Shown here: positions 21,044-29,147 of the stretch, piece after piece
Numbering within the stretch: position 1 is the first letter of the stretch
How the letters are laid out: every line of letters starts with the position of its first letter
IMG/VR virus record: IMGVR_UViG_3300036985_001153
Location: 1-33,111 of that record
DNA: 33,111 bases
Reading direction: 5' to 3' (one strand)
Source of the DNA: a virus
Notes under the pieces: generated by a model
What the model was told of the DNA's origin: nothing
Databases searched by the model: none
The model's input: only the letters and a program-made list of their open reading frames with translations
Program-made: the position numbers and the translations under genes

Positions 21044-21573
21044 TGGATTCTCTCCAGCGCGGGATGGTTTGAAGCCTCAAGCGCCGCCCGCGACGGTGCA
21101 ATGGTGTACTGAATCCACAGTCGTTCAGGGTCAATCTCGTTGTCCGGATTGGCGTGGAACGTGGTGAAAACAACGTCAGTCAGCGCCAGTCCGGCACGCT
21201 TGACGCCAGCAGGGGACTTGCCCATGTCTCCGGAATAGGCCACGACAGCCTCGCCGTCATCAAGGGTCAGCGCCAACGTGCCAGTTCGCATGACCCAAAA
21301 GGATTCGTGCTGATGCACAGCGCCCGTGATGAGAACACCAGCAGGAACGTGGATTGTGCGGGCGTACAGGCCGTTGCAGAAGGAATGCTCGGTCTGAACG
21401 TCAACCTGCGGCAGACGCAGAAGCGCCGCTTCCAAGTCATAGATGGACTGGAACTTCGTGTCAGCAGGAAGGGAGATTTCAGCCACTCCGGTCGCCTCGG
21501 CACACGGGAGAGCTGCCGGAAGCTCAGAATGCTCGGCGGGCAGATTTTCCCACGCGGTCTCAGGGGCGTCCAA
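21040..21573 (-). CDS. Cupin-fold virion-region protein
   Basis: This 177-residue protein has a cupin motif around 73-100: TIHVPAGVLITGAVHQHESFWVMRTGTLAL, with H87, H89 and E90 as possible metal ligands, followed by the second strand motif DGEAVVAYSGDMGKSPAGVKRAG. The likely start is TTG at 21573, about seven bases after a strong GGGGAGGA site; no ATG or GTG is better placed. It sits where P22 has gene 14, just before the gp7-like gene, but I cannot claim homology to gp14. Its role may be structural or metal-dependent. Confidence 0.74.
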   Translation of the reverse strand: MDAPETAWENLPAEHSELPAALPCAEATGVAEISLPADTKFQSIYDLEAALLRLPQVDVQTEHSFCNGLYARTIHVPAGVLITGAVHQHESFWVMRTGTLALTLDDGEAVVAYSGDMGKSPAGVKRAGLALTDVVFTTFHANPDNEIDPERLWIQYTIAPSRAALEASNHPALERIQ

Positions 21574-21575
21574 AA

Positions 21576-21968
21576 TCAGTCCTCCCCTTCACATTCACGC
21601 GGTTCCCATGCCTGACAGACCCGCAGGTTGTGGCAAACGAAGTCGAAACGCTCGCAGAAACCGCGACCACCGCCGTCCTCATCGAGGGCGTTCAGCGGGA
21701 TCGATTCCATTTTCTCCTGCCACTCAGGGCCGTTCTGGAAGTACTCGCAGTTAGCGCAGAACCGGCGCCGGGCTTCTTTGGAGTCAACCTCCCACGACTT
21801 TGCCAGTTTGTCCCAAAAAGGTTTGTTTTCCGTGGGACGGACAGAGGTCTTGAGCGGCCCCAACTGCCACTCGTCAATGAGCATTTTGGTCGTGCGCGTG
21901 TTCTGCGCCGGGGTCGGGAACGATTCCTCGGGGATACCGCCCATGACCATGATTTCTGGCATTTTCAT
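21576..21968 (-). CDS. Cys-rich hypothetical protein in the virion block
   Basis: This 130-residue protein has six Cys in its second half: CANC, then CERFDFVC and HNLRVCQAW, ending ECEGED. The spacing suggests a zinc or iron-sulfur site. The first half includes DEWQLGPLKTSVRPTENKP. Proteins of this pattern occur in podovirus structural regions, but I know no function. The start shares one base with the upstream stop (TGATG). Confidence 0.74.
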   Translation of the reverse strand: MKMPEIMVMGGIPEESFPTPAQNTRTTKMLIDEWQLGPLKTSVRPTENKPFWDKLAKSWEVDSKEARRRFCANCEYFQNGPEWQEKMESIPLNALDEDGGGRGFCERFDFVCHNLRVCQAWEPRECEGED

Positions 21969-22303
21969 CAGGTGAACTCCCTGCCAGCGGCAGAAACGAC
22001 AATAGAATTAGCGCCCGAGACGGATGCCACAATGAACCCGCCGGACTCCAGTACCTGCCCCACAAGGCCGGGGAAGTCGTAAGTTTCACCGGGCACGATG
22101 GAACGGTTCAGGTAGATGGCATTGCTGTTGCCAGCCACGCCGCCGGACACCACAAGGTAAACCGACATCAGGACGTTGCCGCCCGAGACGTTTGTCCCGG
22201 TGAACTTGTCGATGGACGCCTTGCAGTTGGACGCCGTGTACATCGTCGTGGACGACGTTGAGGCGTACTGGCGGGGGATGATGTTTTTTATCGTGACAGC
22301 CAT
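21968..22303 (-). CDS. Hypothetical beta-rich virion protein
   Basis: This 111-residue protein is probably a small beta-sandwich (TKITVS-like strands: VLMSVYLVVSGG, GGFIVASVSGANSIVVSAAG). The ATG at 22303 starts one base after the previous stop; an in-frame codon at 22315 would overlap that gene. Such proteins are often head decoration or adaptor components. It lies between the gp26-like and Cys-rich genes. Confidence 0.72.
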   Translation of the reverse strand: MAVTIKNIIPRQYASTSSTTMYTASNCKASIDKFTGTNVSGGNVLMSVYLVVSGGVAGNSNAIYLNRSIVPGETYDFPGLVGQVLESGGFIVASVSGANSIVVSAAGREFT

Positions 22304-22304
22304 G

Positions 22305-23012
22305 TTAGTTCCCAATGTTGTCGGTGACGGTCAGGATGAGCGAGGGGATGGCGGGGCAGAATGCCGTTGCTGATGTGGCAAGCAGTTGCACCGAGGTGTC
22401 TGCCGCAGCCCACATCAACTCAAAATAGTCGCCCTGATTCAACTGCGCGAGGTAGTTCCATGCTGCCACGAGTTCGCCGTCGTTGCCTTTGAGACGCAAC
22501 TGACCGGCGCTGTACGGGACATCAAGCCCGTTCACTCGCAGCCAGATGTAGGCCAAATGAATGCCGCCAGATGTGTTGTCCAACTGAGCCGAAAACTGAA
22601 GGTTGTAGAGCGCACCACGGTCAACGTAAATGCGACTGGTAGGTGTGCCGACGTACACGCCAAACGAAATGTCGGTCGTGTTGAAGGTCATTGCCGTGGC
22701 AGTGTTGATGGTTGCCACGGTTTGAGTGGCGGTGCTATAAAAAGACCCGTATCGACGCGACTCAGGCGGTTTGACGGCAGGCGCCGCCGCCAGTGCAGCA
22801 ACCTGCTGCTCTACCGCTGACACCCGCGAAATAGCCTGATTGGCAGCGGCAATGCCGTTTCCGGCAGAGACTGCCACCTCAAAGATGGTTTCCGGTTGCG
22901 TGGCGTCCGCAGACGCAAACAGCCGCTCAAACTGCTTGATTGACTTGGGGTCTTTCAGGAACGCCGCGAGTTGGTCTCGGGTCAGGTGCAAGCGGTAAGG
23001 GCTGGTAGCCAC
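22305..23012 (-). CDS. Tail needle-like protein (P22 gp26 position)
   Basis: This 235-residue protein directly follows gp10, as gp26 (233) does in P22. The N-terminal region (FLKDPKSIKQFERLFASADA) leads into a coiled-coil-like stretch (GIAAANQAISRVSAVEQQVAALAA). The C-terminal ~140 residues are a strand-rich domain resembling a C1q/TNF-type trimer knob (VDRGALYNLQFSAQLDN; AYIWLRVNGLDVP; LNQGDYFELMWAA). Needles with TNF-like knobs are known in P22-like phage Sf6. It would plug the tail and contact the host surface. The GTG start at 23012 lies two bases after the gp10 stop. Confidence 0.7.
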   Translation of the reverse strand: MATSPYRLHLTRDQLAAFLKDPKSIKQFERLFASADATQPETIFEVAVSAGNGIAAANQAISRVSAVEQQVAALAAAPAVKPPESRRYGSFYSTATQTVATINTATAMTFNTTDISFGVYVGTPTSRIYVDRGALYNLQFSAQLDNTSGGIHLAYIWLRVNGLDVPYSAGQLRLKGNDGELVAAWNYLAQLNQGDYFELMWAAADTSVQLLATSATAFCPAIPSLILTVTDNIGN

Positions 23013-23014
23013 GG

Positions 23015-24424
23015 TCAGTACGCCAGCGGCTCGAGTTGCGCCTCAAGGCGGGCAAGCGTCAGACGGGCGCTGGACGTACCGGAGAACCGCTGAATGCGCC
23101 AGTTGCGGAGGATGCCACAGCGGAACCAGCAAAGGCGCTTGGAGCGGTCGCCAGACTTACCGGCAGAAATGTACCGCTCCATTGACCACGTTTCGCCGTC
23201 AAGCGAATACGCCGTGGAAATGGTCGGGTTGCTGCCAACCGCAACGCGCCCGGTAAGCGCGACCAGTTCCATCTCGTTGATGATTGCGCCACGGCTTTCG
23301 TTGTAAATGATGGTCGTGCCGAATTCCCAACGCACTTCGTTGCCAAACTGCGTGCCAATGTCAGGGTCAAGGATGGCAACGCTACTGGAGGCGGTGTCAC
23401 CGCAGTACCATGCGTCATTGACCCAAACTAGGTGGCGGGGACGGTACACGCTGAAGCCAAACAGCGCACCCGTCAGGACAAACCAAACTGGCTCGCCCAC
23501 GGCCTGCGAGGCAACGATATCGTAGCCAAGCGTCCGGTCAGGCAGGTGAATGAATAACTGCTGCTGACCGTTGCCAATGCGAGATTCCATCTCAACCGCA
23601 GCCAACTGCGTCTCGGTGTACTCGGCAAGGATGGTGTCAATCTCGCGGGTCGCAATCTTCTGCGCGTTGCCGTTAGCGCCAAGGTACACGGACGGCGCTT
23701 CGTTGCGACCGTTGCCAAGGAACGCAATGGCGTCCGCAAACTGGCAGCAGGCGTGCGTACCGACGCAGCCCTTTTGAATCTGAGCGCCCTCAATGCGGGC
23801 AAACGGAAACAGATCGCCACCGACGTTATCGAACACCTCAATGGTGTGTCGGTTCAGGGCGTAGACCTCATTGCGGAGCTTGATAAGCGCCACCACGGGG
23901 TCGGGGTCGGCTTCACTGGAGCCGTACTTCAGCGGGTTGACCGCATACGGGTCTGACAACTCGGTCACGACCAGATACTGACCGTCAGTGGTCATAAAGT
24001 ACCCGTCAACCCATGCCACATCCAGCACCACCCCAAGGTCGGGGTCGGTCACTTGCGTGAGCGTGTTGGCGGCAATGTCAAAGTAGAAAAGGTTGTTGCC
24101 GGAGGCGATTGCCACCAGCGTAAACGAGTAATCCAGCGTTACCGGGCCAGTACCGCCAACGTCTCCAATGGTCACGACGCTGTTGTCGGTCAGCACCTGC
24201 ACGAACTTCGTACCCATGACGCGGTAGTGGAAGCCGTTGACCTCGATGCCGCCACGGTCAATGCCGGGGCCAGCACTGACAGCACGTGCGCCGTCAGCAG
24301 GACGGACGTAGCCGTTGCTGATGCCGTTGGGCAGCGCAACTGGCACGAGGTTCACGGGGTACGAGCGCCGGAAGTCCGGCCCGTTGTCCGTGTAGATGCC
24401 CGACAGGACTGGTATTTGTGCCAT
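23015..24424 (-). CDS. Packaged-DNA stabilisation protein (P22 gp10-like tail factor)
   Basis: This 469-residue protein is almost the length of P22 gp10 (472), the tail hub that closes the portal after packaging and carries needle and spikes. The N-terminus (AQIPVLSGIYTDNGPDFRRSYPVNLVPV) follows the gp10 pattern. The rest is strand-rich, propeller-like, including IQKGCVGTHACCQFADAIAFLGNGRNEAP and the end RNWRIQRFSGTSSARLTLARLEAQLEPLAY. The ATG at 24424 overlaps the upstream stop by one base. Confidence 0.91.
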   Translation of the reverse strand: MAQIPVLSGIYTDNGPDFRRSYPVNLVPVALPNGISNGYVRPADGARAVSAGPGIDRGGIEVNGFHYRVMGTKFVQVLTDNSVVTIGDVGGTGPVTLDYSFTLVAIASGNNLFYFDIAANTLTQVTDPDLGVVLDVAWVDGYFMTTDGQYLVVTELSDPYAVNPLKYGSSEADPDPVVALIKLRNEVYALNRHTIEVFDNVGGDLFPFARIEGAQIQKGCVGTHACCQFADAIAFLGNGRNEAPSVYLGANGNAQKIATREIDTILAEYTETQLAAVEMESRIGNGQQQLFIHLPDRTLGYDIVASQAVGEPVWFVLTGALFGFSVYRPRHLVWVNDAWYCGDTASSSVAILDPDIGTQFGNEVRWEFGTTIIYNESRGAIINEMELVALTGRVAVGSNPTISTAYSLDGETWSMERYISAGKSGDRSKRLCWFRCGILRNWRIQRFSGTSSARLTLARLEAQLEPLAY

Positions 24425-24684
24425 CAGCAGTTCCAAGCACGCAGCGATTTGTTGATGCGGCTGTTAGGGTCTTTCGCGGTCTTGGCGCTGGTCAGTTTGT
24501 CCTTCATGCCTTCCATGCGGGCGCAAAACGACTTGCGCCGGGCTTTACCCTCGGCAGTCTTGGGGTTCGGCGCAGGCGGCTTCAGGTTCATGCCCGCAGC
24601 CTTGGCAGACGCACGGCCCTTGGCATTCAGCCCGCCAGCGGGGTTCTTGCCCTCCTTGCGCGTCCATGCCGGAGACTTAGCCAC
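24424..24684 (-). CDS. Small basic conserved phage protein (DUF6321-like)
   Basis: This 86-residue protein has a pattern I recall from small conserved phage proteins: KSPAWTRKEGKNPAGGLNAKGR, then RRKSFCARMEGMK, ending SLRAWNC. It is strongly basic and probably binds DNA or a nucleoprotein. The GTG at 24684 gives an eight-base overlap with the membrane-protein gene. A longer in-frame reading would overlap that gene completely. The DUF number is from memory and needs a search. Confidence 0.72.
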   Translation of the reverse strand: MAKSPAWTRKEGKNPAGGLNAKGRASAKAAGMNLKPPAPNPKTAEGKARRKSFCARMEGMKDKLTSAKTAKDPNSRINKSLRAWNC

Positions 24685-24919
24685 TGAGCGCACCCAGCAG
24701 GACGCAGCACAAGCCACCACAAGCCCCGCCAAGGGCTGTTGCGGCGAAGTCCTTGGCGTCGGGCGTCCCGTGTCCCTGCGCGTCCCACAGCTCCTTAGCC
24801 GCGCCCATAAGGGCAGCGACAAGGATGGCGAACCACAGGTTGACCGGGTACAGCGTGGCAGCAATCGCCCAGCCCCACCAAAAGTGGGCTTGCTTGTCGA
24901 TGGGGAACTTCAACCCCAT
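24677..24919 (-). CDS. Integral membrane protein in the fibre island
   Basis: This 80-residue protein has two to three hydrophobic segments (HFWWGWAIAATLYPVNLWF; AILVAALMGAAKELW; ATALGGACGGLCCVLLGAL). Conserved-looking polar residues lie between them (KQAHFWWG, AKELWDAQGHGTPDAKDF), reminiscent of small VanZ/YfiM-like proteins. The ATG at 24919 has GGAGG at a good distance and overlaps the upstream gene by ten bases. A membrane protein among tail genes is unusual; superinfection exclusion or a lysis aid is possible. Confidence 0.72.
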   Translation of the reverse strand: MGLKFPIDKQAHFWWGWAIAATLYPVNLWFAILVAALMGAAKELWDAQGHGTPDAKDFAATALGGACGGLCCVLLGALSG

Positions 24920-25188
24920 ACGCGCCTCCACACCATCGGCTCTGGGTTCACGCGGAAGGCGTCAAGCAGGGGGTCGTAGTCCCCGACGCGCAGGTTCACG
25001 TGCCAGCCGTCAATCGGCGTGTACACCGGGTTCTCGGGGTCGGTGTTGTCCACGTTGTAGAGAACGCCAAGTACGTCGGTGTTGAGGTACTTCGGCTGCT
25101 TCTCCAGCGCACCGTCTACATCCACGATGTCGTAGAGGAACGGCTCGGCCTCGGCCTCGTCTGCGAACTTGAGGTACAGGTCGGTCAT
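24910..25188 (-). CDS. Hypothetical acidic protein downstream of the fibre
   Basis: This 92-residue acidic protein (DEAEAEPFLYDIVDVDG; DNTDPENPVYTPIDGWHVNLRVGDYDPLLDAF) follows the large fibre gene after nine bases and has an AAGGAACG ribosome site before the ATG. I have seen similar short proteins next to phage fibre genes, but no function is known to me. It might be a fibre chaperone or tip component. Confidence 0.72.
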   Translation of the reverse strand: MTDLYLKFADEAEAEPFLYDIVDVDGALEKQPKYLNTDVLGVLYNVDNTDPENPVYTPIDGWHVNLRVGDYDPLLDAFRVNPEPMVWRRVWG

Positions 25189-25197
25189 GTTCGTTCC

Positions 25198-27402
25198 TTA
25201 CAGCGTGGTGAGCGTCTGGAGTTCGGCGTTAGTCAGGCGGCGCGGGTAGTAGGTGATGCGGCGAACCCAAAATCCCCAGTAATTAGCAGGGTTGCCGATA
25301 TTCATAACTGATAGACCAGTAGGAAGAGTGCCAAGAGTATCTGTTGACGGCGCGCCACCATTGCCAACCGCAGCAAAATTATTGGCTGCATACGCATACG
25401 CAAACTTAAAAGTTGCAGCGGACGTGTAAGTAAGAGGCCGCAAGTCGGCAACAGTTGAGACGCCGTTTGCGGTGCTACCGCCAATTTGTCCGGCATACGA
25501 AAAAATACGGTGCATATTTGCCGTGGTACCATCGGTAATGCTTACGGCATTGCGCACGGTAGTATCGACAGGCGCAGTGGTTACGCCTTCAAAGTAAAGC
25601 GTCCCGCCTACGCTGTTAAACCACGGCGACAGCGTGTTCACGCTTGCCACATCCGCGCCGCGAGTGACCTGCGAGGCGACGGTGGGGATGTAGGAGGTGG
25701 CGAAGGCTCCGGCTTCTAGTTGAGCGCCGTAGGCGTATAGGTGGTCGCCTATGGTTGCTGCTCCGCCACTAAATCCGACGTAACCAGCAATCAAGTCACC
25801 AGACGTAATGCCGGTAGTCGCAGAAATCTGCACGCGCCACCAGCCATTTCTTGCATTTGATACGACAACACCCGTGCTGCCGACGAAGTAAGTAAACACG
25901 CCAGTGCTGTAGTCCAACGTACCCGCAATCAAATTGGTTAGGGTCGTTATGTTTCGGATGACGAAGCTGTTTGCAGTAGTAGCACCAGTTCCTTGTTTTA
26001 CGTACACAGAGAACGTGGCAGAAGTGGCGGCGACGTTTGCCTGCTGATATAGCGCAGTTGCTGCCGTTGCAGTCGCCGCAATCTTCACGCCATCAACATT
26101 GCCGCTGGGCGACAGCGTGCTGTTCAGCGTGCGCGTGATGTTGGTAACGCTCCACGAAGTCTGAAAGTCGTTGCTCTGCAACAGCAGATTCGCCCGCTGC
26201 TCCTCAATCAACAACCCCTTCGCCGCAAGGGTCACAGGGTCGTAGTCAAAGCGCGGTGCGTTGTACGCAGAGGCAGAGGTGTCGTAGTACGCCAGCGCGG
26301 ATGAGCCGTCGTTCAGTTGCGCGTCGGCGATGTAGATGCCGGAGGAGCCGTCGCCGGTGTAGGTCGCAACGCCTCCGTTTACGATGTAAATCTGGCTGTT
26401 GCTGTTTGACGGAGTTCCGCTCAGGATGCAACGAAAGTAGCCGTTGTCTGCGCTTTCAATGCTTGCGCCTGTGCCACTGATTACTGTGCCGGTTGCCAAG
26501 TTGTAGTAAGCAACTACAGTTCCAAGCTGAATAGCCAGCTGACTTCTTTCTGCCGGTTTTGCAACTACATATAGCGTCTGAGGAATTCCGGGAGTGGCAG
26601 CAGTGCGATTCAAAAAGTGAACTGTGCTTGCCACAGCATCCTCGCAAATCTTCCTCGCCCGCAGCGCACCGTTGCAGTCCGCATACAGGCACGGCAGAGC
26701 AGCGGAGGTCGTGGCGCGGTAGTCGCCGGGGACGGAGCCTTGGACGAGTTGGGCGCCCCACAGGTACACGGTTTCCGTGCCTGCGGCAGTCCAACTTTCG
26801 TTATAGACCGCAGTTGCAGAGGAGATGAACGCAATACGAAACGCAGAGAAAGCTGTTGGCGTAAAGGTCACCGTGCAACGGTAAAACCCATTAGCAACGG
26901 CAGTGATTGAGGCGGTAAACGACGCGCCAACCGTGCCAAGCACACCAGTAGAAAGGTTGAAGTTGGCGTAAGTAGTTAACAAAGAGCCGTGAAAAATTTG
27001 AATAAACGAATGCGTTCCGGCTTTTAAATAAACTGAAAACGTAACGGGCGTTCCCGTAAGGGTAGTATTTTGCTGGATGTTGTGGGTATTTAAGCCAGCA
27101 GAACAGGTAAGCGTATCTGCGGTCAGAGTACCATCAGGCGCAATTGTTGTGTTTGCGGTAGGGGCTGCTACGTTAGTAGTCGGCCAATTTGGATTTGTGA
27201 AGTCTTCCGAATACAACAGCAGATTCTGCTGCACAAACGAATTGCTCTTTGTCCACGCCGCATTCTCAGGCTGGTTCGAGTACGTCAGGTAGTTCAGCAC
27301 CGACGAGTTCGTGATGTAGCCGTTGCTGTTGACGTAAGTTCCCGTCTGCGTGCTACGCGAGAACGTGATGATGTCCTGAAAGGCTTTTGCGACGAGGCCC
27401 AT
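25198..27402 (-). CDS. Multi-module carbohydrate-binding fibre/spike protein
   Basis: This 734-residue protein is built from repeated lectin-like modules. Module A (about 60-233) starts NLLLYSEDFTNPNW and ends YLWGAQLVQGSVPGDYRAT. Module B (about 272-378) is a shortened copy with NGYFRCILSGTPS and IYIADAQLNDGSSALAYYD. Module C (about 404-580) starts NLLLQSNDFQTSW and ends YAYGAQLEAGAFATSYIPT. The C-terminal ~140 residues resemble a LamG-like domain ending VRRITYYPRRLTNAELQTL. It should be a receptor-binding fibre or head spike. It lies in the island that separates the gp4 and gp10 genes, unlike P22. Confidence 0.85.
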   Translation of the reverse strand: MGLVAKAFQDIITFSRSTQTGTYVNSNGYITNSSVLNYLTYSNQPENAAWTKSNSFVQQNLLLYSEDFTNPNWPTTNVAAPTANTTIAPDGTLTADTLTCSAGLNTHNIQQNTTLTGTPVTFSVYLKAGTHSFIQIFHGSLLTTYANFNLSTGVLGTVGASFTASITAVANGFYRCTVTFTPTAFSAFRIAFISSATAVYNESWTAAGTETVYLWGAQLVQGSVPGDYRATTSAALPCLYADCNGALRARKICEDAVASTVHFLNRTAATPGIPQTLYVVAKPAERSQLAIQLGTVVAYYNLATGTVISGTGASIESADNGYFRCILSGTPSNSNSQIYIVNGGVATYTGDGSSGIYIADAQLNDGSSALAYYDTSASAYNAPRFDYDPVTLAAKGLLIEEQRANLLLQSNDFQTSWSVTNITRTLNSTLSPSGNVDGVKIAATATAATALYQQANVAATSATFSVYVKQGTGATTANSFVIRNITTLTNLIAGTLDYSTGVFTYFVGSTGVVVSNARNGWWRVQISATTGITSGDLIAGYVGFSGGAATIGDHLYAYGAQLEAGAFATSYIPTVASQVTRGADVASVNTLSPWFNSVGGTLYFEGVTTAPVDTTVRNAVSITDGTTANMHRIFSYAGQIGGSTANGVSTVADLRPLTYTSAATFKFAYAYAANNFAAVGNGGAPSTDTLGTLPTGLSVMNIGNPANYWGFWVRRITYYPRRLTNAELQTLTTL

Positions 27403-27405
27403 GTT

Positions 27406-27618
27406 TTACTCCCACACCTGATACTGCACCGCGACTTGATACGTCTGCGTGATGAAGTTCAAATCAAGCGAATCGTTATCAGTTGCAACCGGAATGCCGC
27501 TGCTGGAAGGCGCGGCAAATACGAGGTCAAGCGTTGGGCCAGTGGTCGATAGGAAGCCGCTACCACCAGCACCGCCAGCGTTGCGAGGTCTGAACCTAAA
27601 CCGAGGCCGAACGTACAT
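27406..27618 (-). CDS. Small hypothetical fibre-associated protein
   Basis: This 70-residue protein has a basic Arg/Gly-rich N-terminus (YVRPRFRFRPRNAGGAGGSG) and a strand-rich remainder (LDLVFAAPSSSG; LDLNFITQTYQVAVQYQVWE). It lies three bases after the upstream stop and three before the fibre start. It may link the fibre or be a decoration peptide. No family is recognised. Confidence 0.7.
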   Translation of the reverse strand: MYVRPRFRFRPRNAGGAGGSGFLSTTGPTLDLVFAAPSSSGIPVATDNDSLDLNFITQTYQVAVQYQVWE

Positions 27619-27621
27619 GGG

Positions 27622-27924
27622 TCAGAACCCTTCGCCAGCCATGATGTGCAGCGAGCCAGTACCGCCGGGGCAGACATACGCGATGTAATCGTGGTCATCA
27701 GGCTTACTGATGGACACCTGAGCCAGCGCCGGAATCGGGTAGTCGGCAGAGGATGCCGTGAGACCCGTCAGGCCCGTGCGGACGTATGCCGTCTGCGTGG
27801 TGGACAGGTTCGTAAGGCACAGCGACTTGTTGTTGTAGCCGAGCAGCGATGAGGCAGAAACCGCAGTCGGTGCAACGGTAACGCCGGAGCCGTAGCGCGG
27901 GGCAAACGTGGTTGCGTTGGTCAT
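27622..27924 (-). CDS. Hypothetical beta-rich virion protein
   Basis: This 100-residue protein appears to be a single beta-domain (KSLCLTNLSTTQTAYVRTGLTG; IPALAQVSISKPDDHDYIAYVCPGGTGSLHIMAG). This sort of small domain is common as a capsid decoration or fibre adaptor. The ATG at 27924 has AAGGAAAT upstream. It sits between the gp4-side adaptor and the fibre. Confidence 0.72.
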   Translation of the reverse strand: MTNATTFAPRYGSGVTVAPTAVSASSLLGYNNKSLCLTNLSTTQTAYVRTGLTGLTASSADYPIPALAQVSISKPDDHDYIAYVCPGGTGSLHIMAGEGF

Positions 27925-27936
27925 GTTCGTATTTCC

Positions 27937-28374
27937 TTAGGCCGCAGCCATGATAATCCAGTTGGAACCGTCGCTGACCAGCTTGGCCCACTTGCCAGCG
28001 GTCGCAGCGAGGATGGCAGTGCCAGCAGCACCGCCAGTCAGCGGCACGACGTTGCTCGATGCCGAAACCAGCGTTTGCGCCTGAATGGTCTTGAACCAAA
28101 CAATCCTACCAGTCCAAGCGGATGCGGCAGGCAGCGTTACGATGCAGGAGGACGCCTTGTTGACGATGAGTTCCTGCTCGGTGTCGCCCAGCACGAAGTC
28201 CGAGGTCTTAGTAGCCGGGACGGTGCTGTACGCCGTGGTCAGGTTGGCGTTGACGTAGTCCATGATGAGCGACATGGACGCTTTGCGGGCATCGCCATTG
28301 CTGGGCGAGTACAGCGGGAACTGGTCGCCAGCCGTTACCGTGCTGACCGAGGAAAGGTTGTTAATCGTAGGCAT
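27937..28374 (-). CDS. Hypothetical fibre/adaptor protein
   Basis: This 145-residue protein starts PTINNLSSVSTVTAGDQFPLYSPSNGDARKASM, a start I associate with small podovirus tail proteins. It ends in a strand-rich domain (SCIVTLPAASAWTGRIVWFKTIQAQ; GKWAKLVSDGSNWIIMAAA) similar in style to fibre-tip domains, including that of the gp9-like spike. The ATG at 28374 shares one base with the gp4-like stop (TGATG), which is better than the TTG three bases earlier. Confidence 0.74.
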   Translation of the reverse strand: MPTINNLSSVSTVTAGDQFPLYSPSNGDARKASMSLIMDYVNANLTTAYSTVPATKTSDFVLGDTEQELIVNKASSCIVTLPAASAWTGRIVWFKTIQAQTLVSASSNVVPLTGGAAGTAILAATAGKWAKLVSDGSNWIIMAAA

Positions 28375-28853
28375 CAATCGTACTCCAGCACGCCGTCCTG
28401 ACCCGTCAGTACAGGGTCAGAAGGTGGGTTTATGTAAGTGCCGTAGACGTTCCACTGCTTGTTGCCAGCGCCCGCAGGCATCGTGTCAGGCAACTGCATT
28501 TCAGGCGGCATCGTGGAACGCGACAGGATGAGGTTGTACGCATCACGCGCAATCGCCTTGGTGTCAGGCGATACCGTCTTGCCGTAGGACGGAGCGAGGC
28601 GCACAGCGAGGTTGGTGATGACCGCCTCGTTTGCCGAATCAGGTACGGAAGTGTCCTCGTCTAGCGAGGATGCGCCCTGAGTACCCGGCAGCGGGTAAGC
28701 CAAGCGGATGCCCTTGCCGTTCCAGTTTGCCATCATGGCATCGAGACGCACGAGGGCGCTCTGCAACTGCTCCGGCTGGGCGTCAAAGATGTACGACGCA
28801 AGCCCGATTTCCTCAAGGGCGGCAATCACGAACTGGCGCTTGCTGTAGGCCAT
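28374..28853 (-). CDS. Tail accessory factor (P22 gp4-like)
   Basis: This 159-residue protein matches P22 gp4 (166), the first factor to bind the portal after DNA filling. The family pattern is clear: KRQFVIAALEEIGLASYIFDAQPEQLQSALVRLDAMMANWNGKGIRLAYPLP, then NEAVITNLAVRLAPSYGK. The C-terminal tail is Pro/Gly-rich, as in gp4. It is followed at once by the fibre island instead of gp10. Confidence 0.9.
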   Translation of the reverse strand: MAYSKRQFVIAALEEIGLASYIFDAQPEQLQSALVRLDAMMANWNGKGIRLAYPLPGTQGASSLDEDTSVPDSANEAVITNLAVRLAPSYGKTVSPDTKAIARDAYNLILSRSTMPPEMQLPDTMPAGAGNKQWNVYGTYINPPSDPVLTGQDGVLEYD

Positions 28854-28856
28854 GCG

Positions 28857-29147
28857 TCAAGCCTCAGAGATTTTCCGCAACAATGCGGCATCAGTGGTGC
28901 GTCCGTCAAACTTGATGCCCAGCGAGCGGGCCATTTCTTCCATCTCAGCGCGAGTCGGCGGCGCATCGTCAGCAACAGGAGCAGCGCCATTGCGCCATGC
29001 GTCCAGTGCTTCCGGCACGGAGTCAAACCACCCAGCCTTTTTGGCAGCGTGGTACTGCGCCATATCCTCAACGTGTTCGATAGCGAACGAGCCGCCACCA
29101 ACCCACTGGTCTCCGGGGGACTTGAACAGGGAGCGCGGAAACTCCAT
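28857..29147 (-). CDS. Hypothetical protein with C-terminal HeH/LEM-like segment
   Basis: This 96-residue protein has the N-terminal part FPRSLFKSPGDQWVGGGSFAIEHVEDMAQYHAAKKAGW, then a linker. Its helix-extended-helix C-terminus (TRAEMEEMARSLGIKFDGRTTDAALLRKISEA) is typical of HeH/LEM-type phage proteins near the head-completion genes. The ATG at 29147 shares one base with the preceding stop (TGATG); longer in-frame readings overlap the upstream gene. Confidence 0.8.
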   Translation of the reverse strand: MEFPRSLFKSPGDQWVGGGSFAIEHVEDMAQYHAAKKAGWFDSVPEALDAWRNGAAPVADDAPPTRAEMEEMARSLGIKFDGRTTDAALLRKISEA

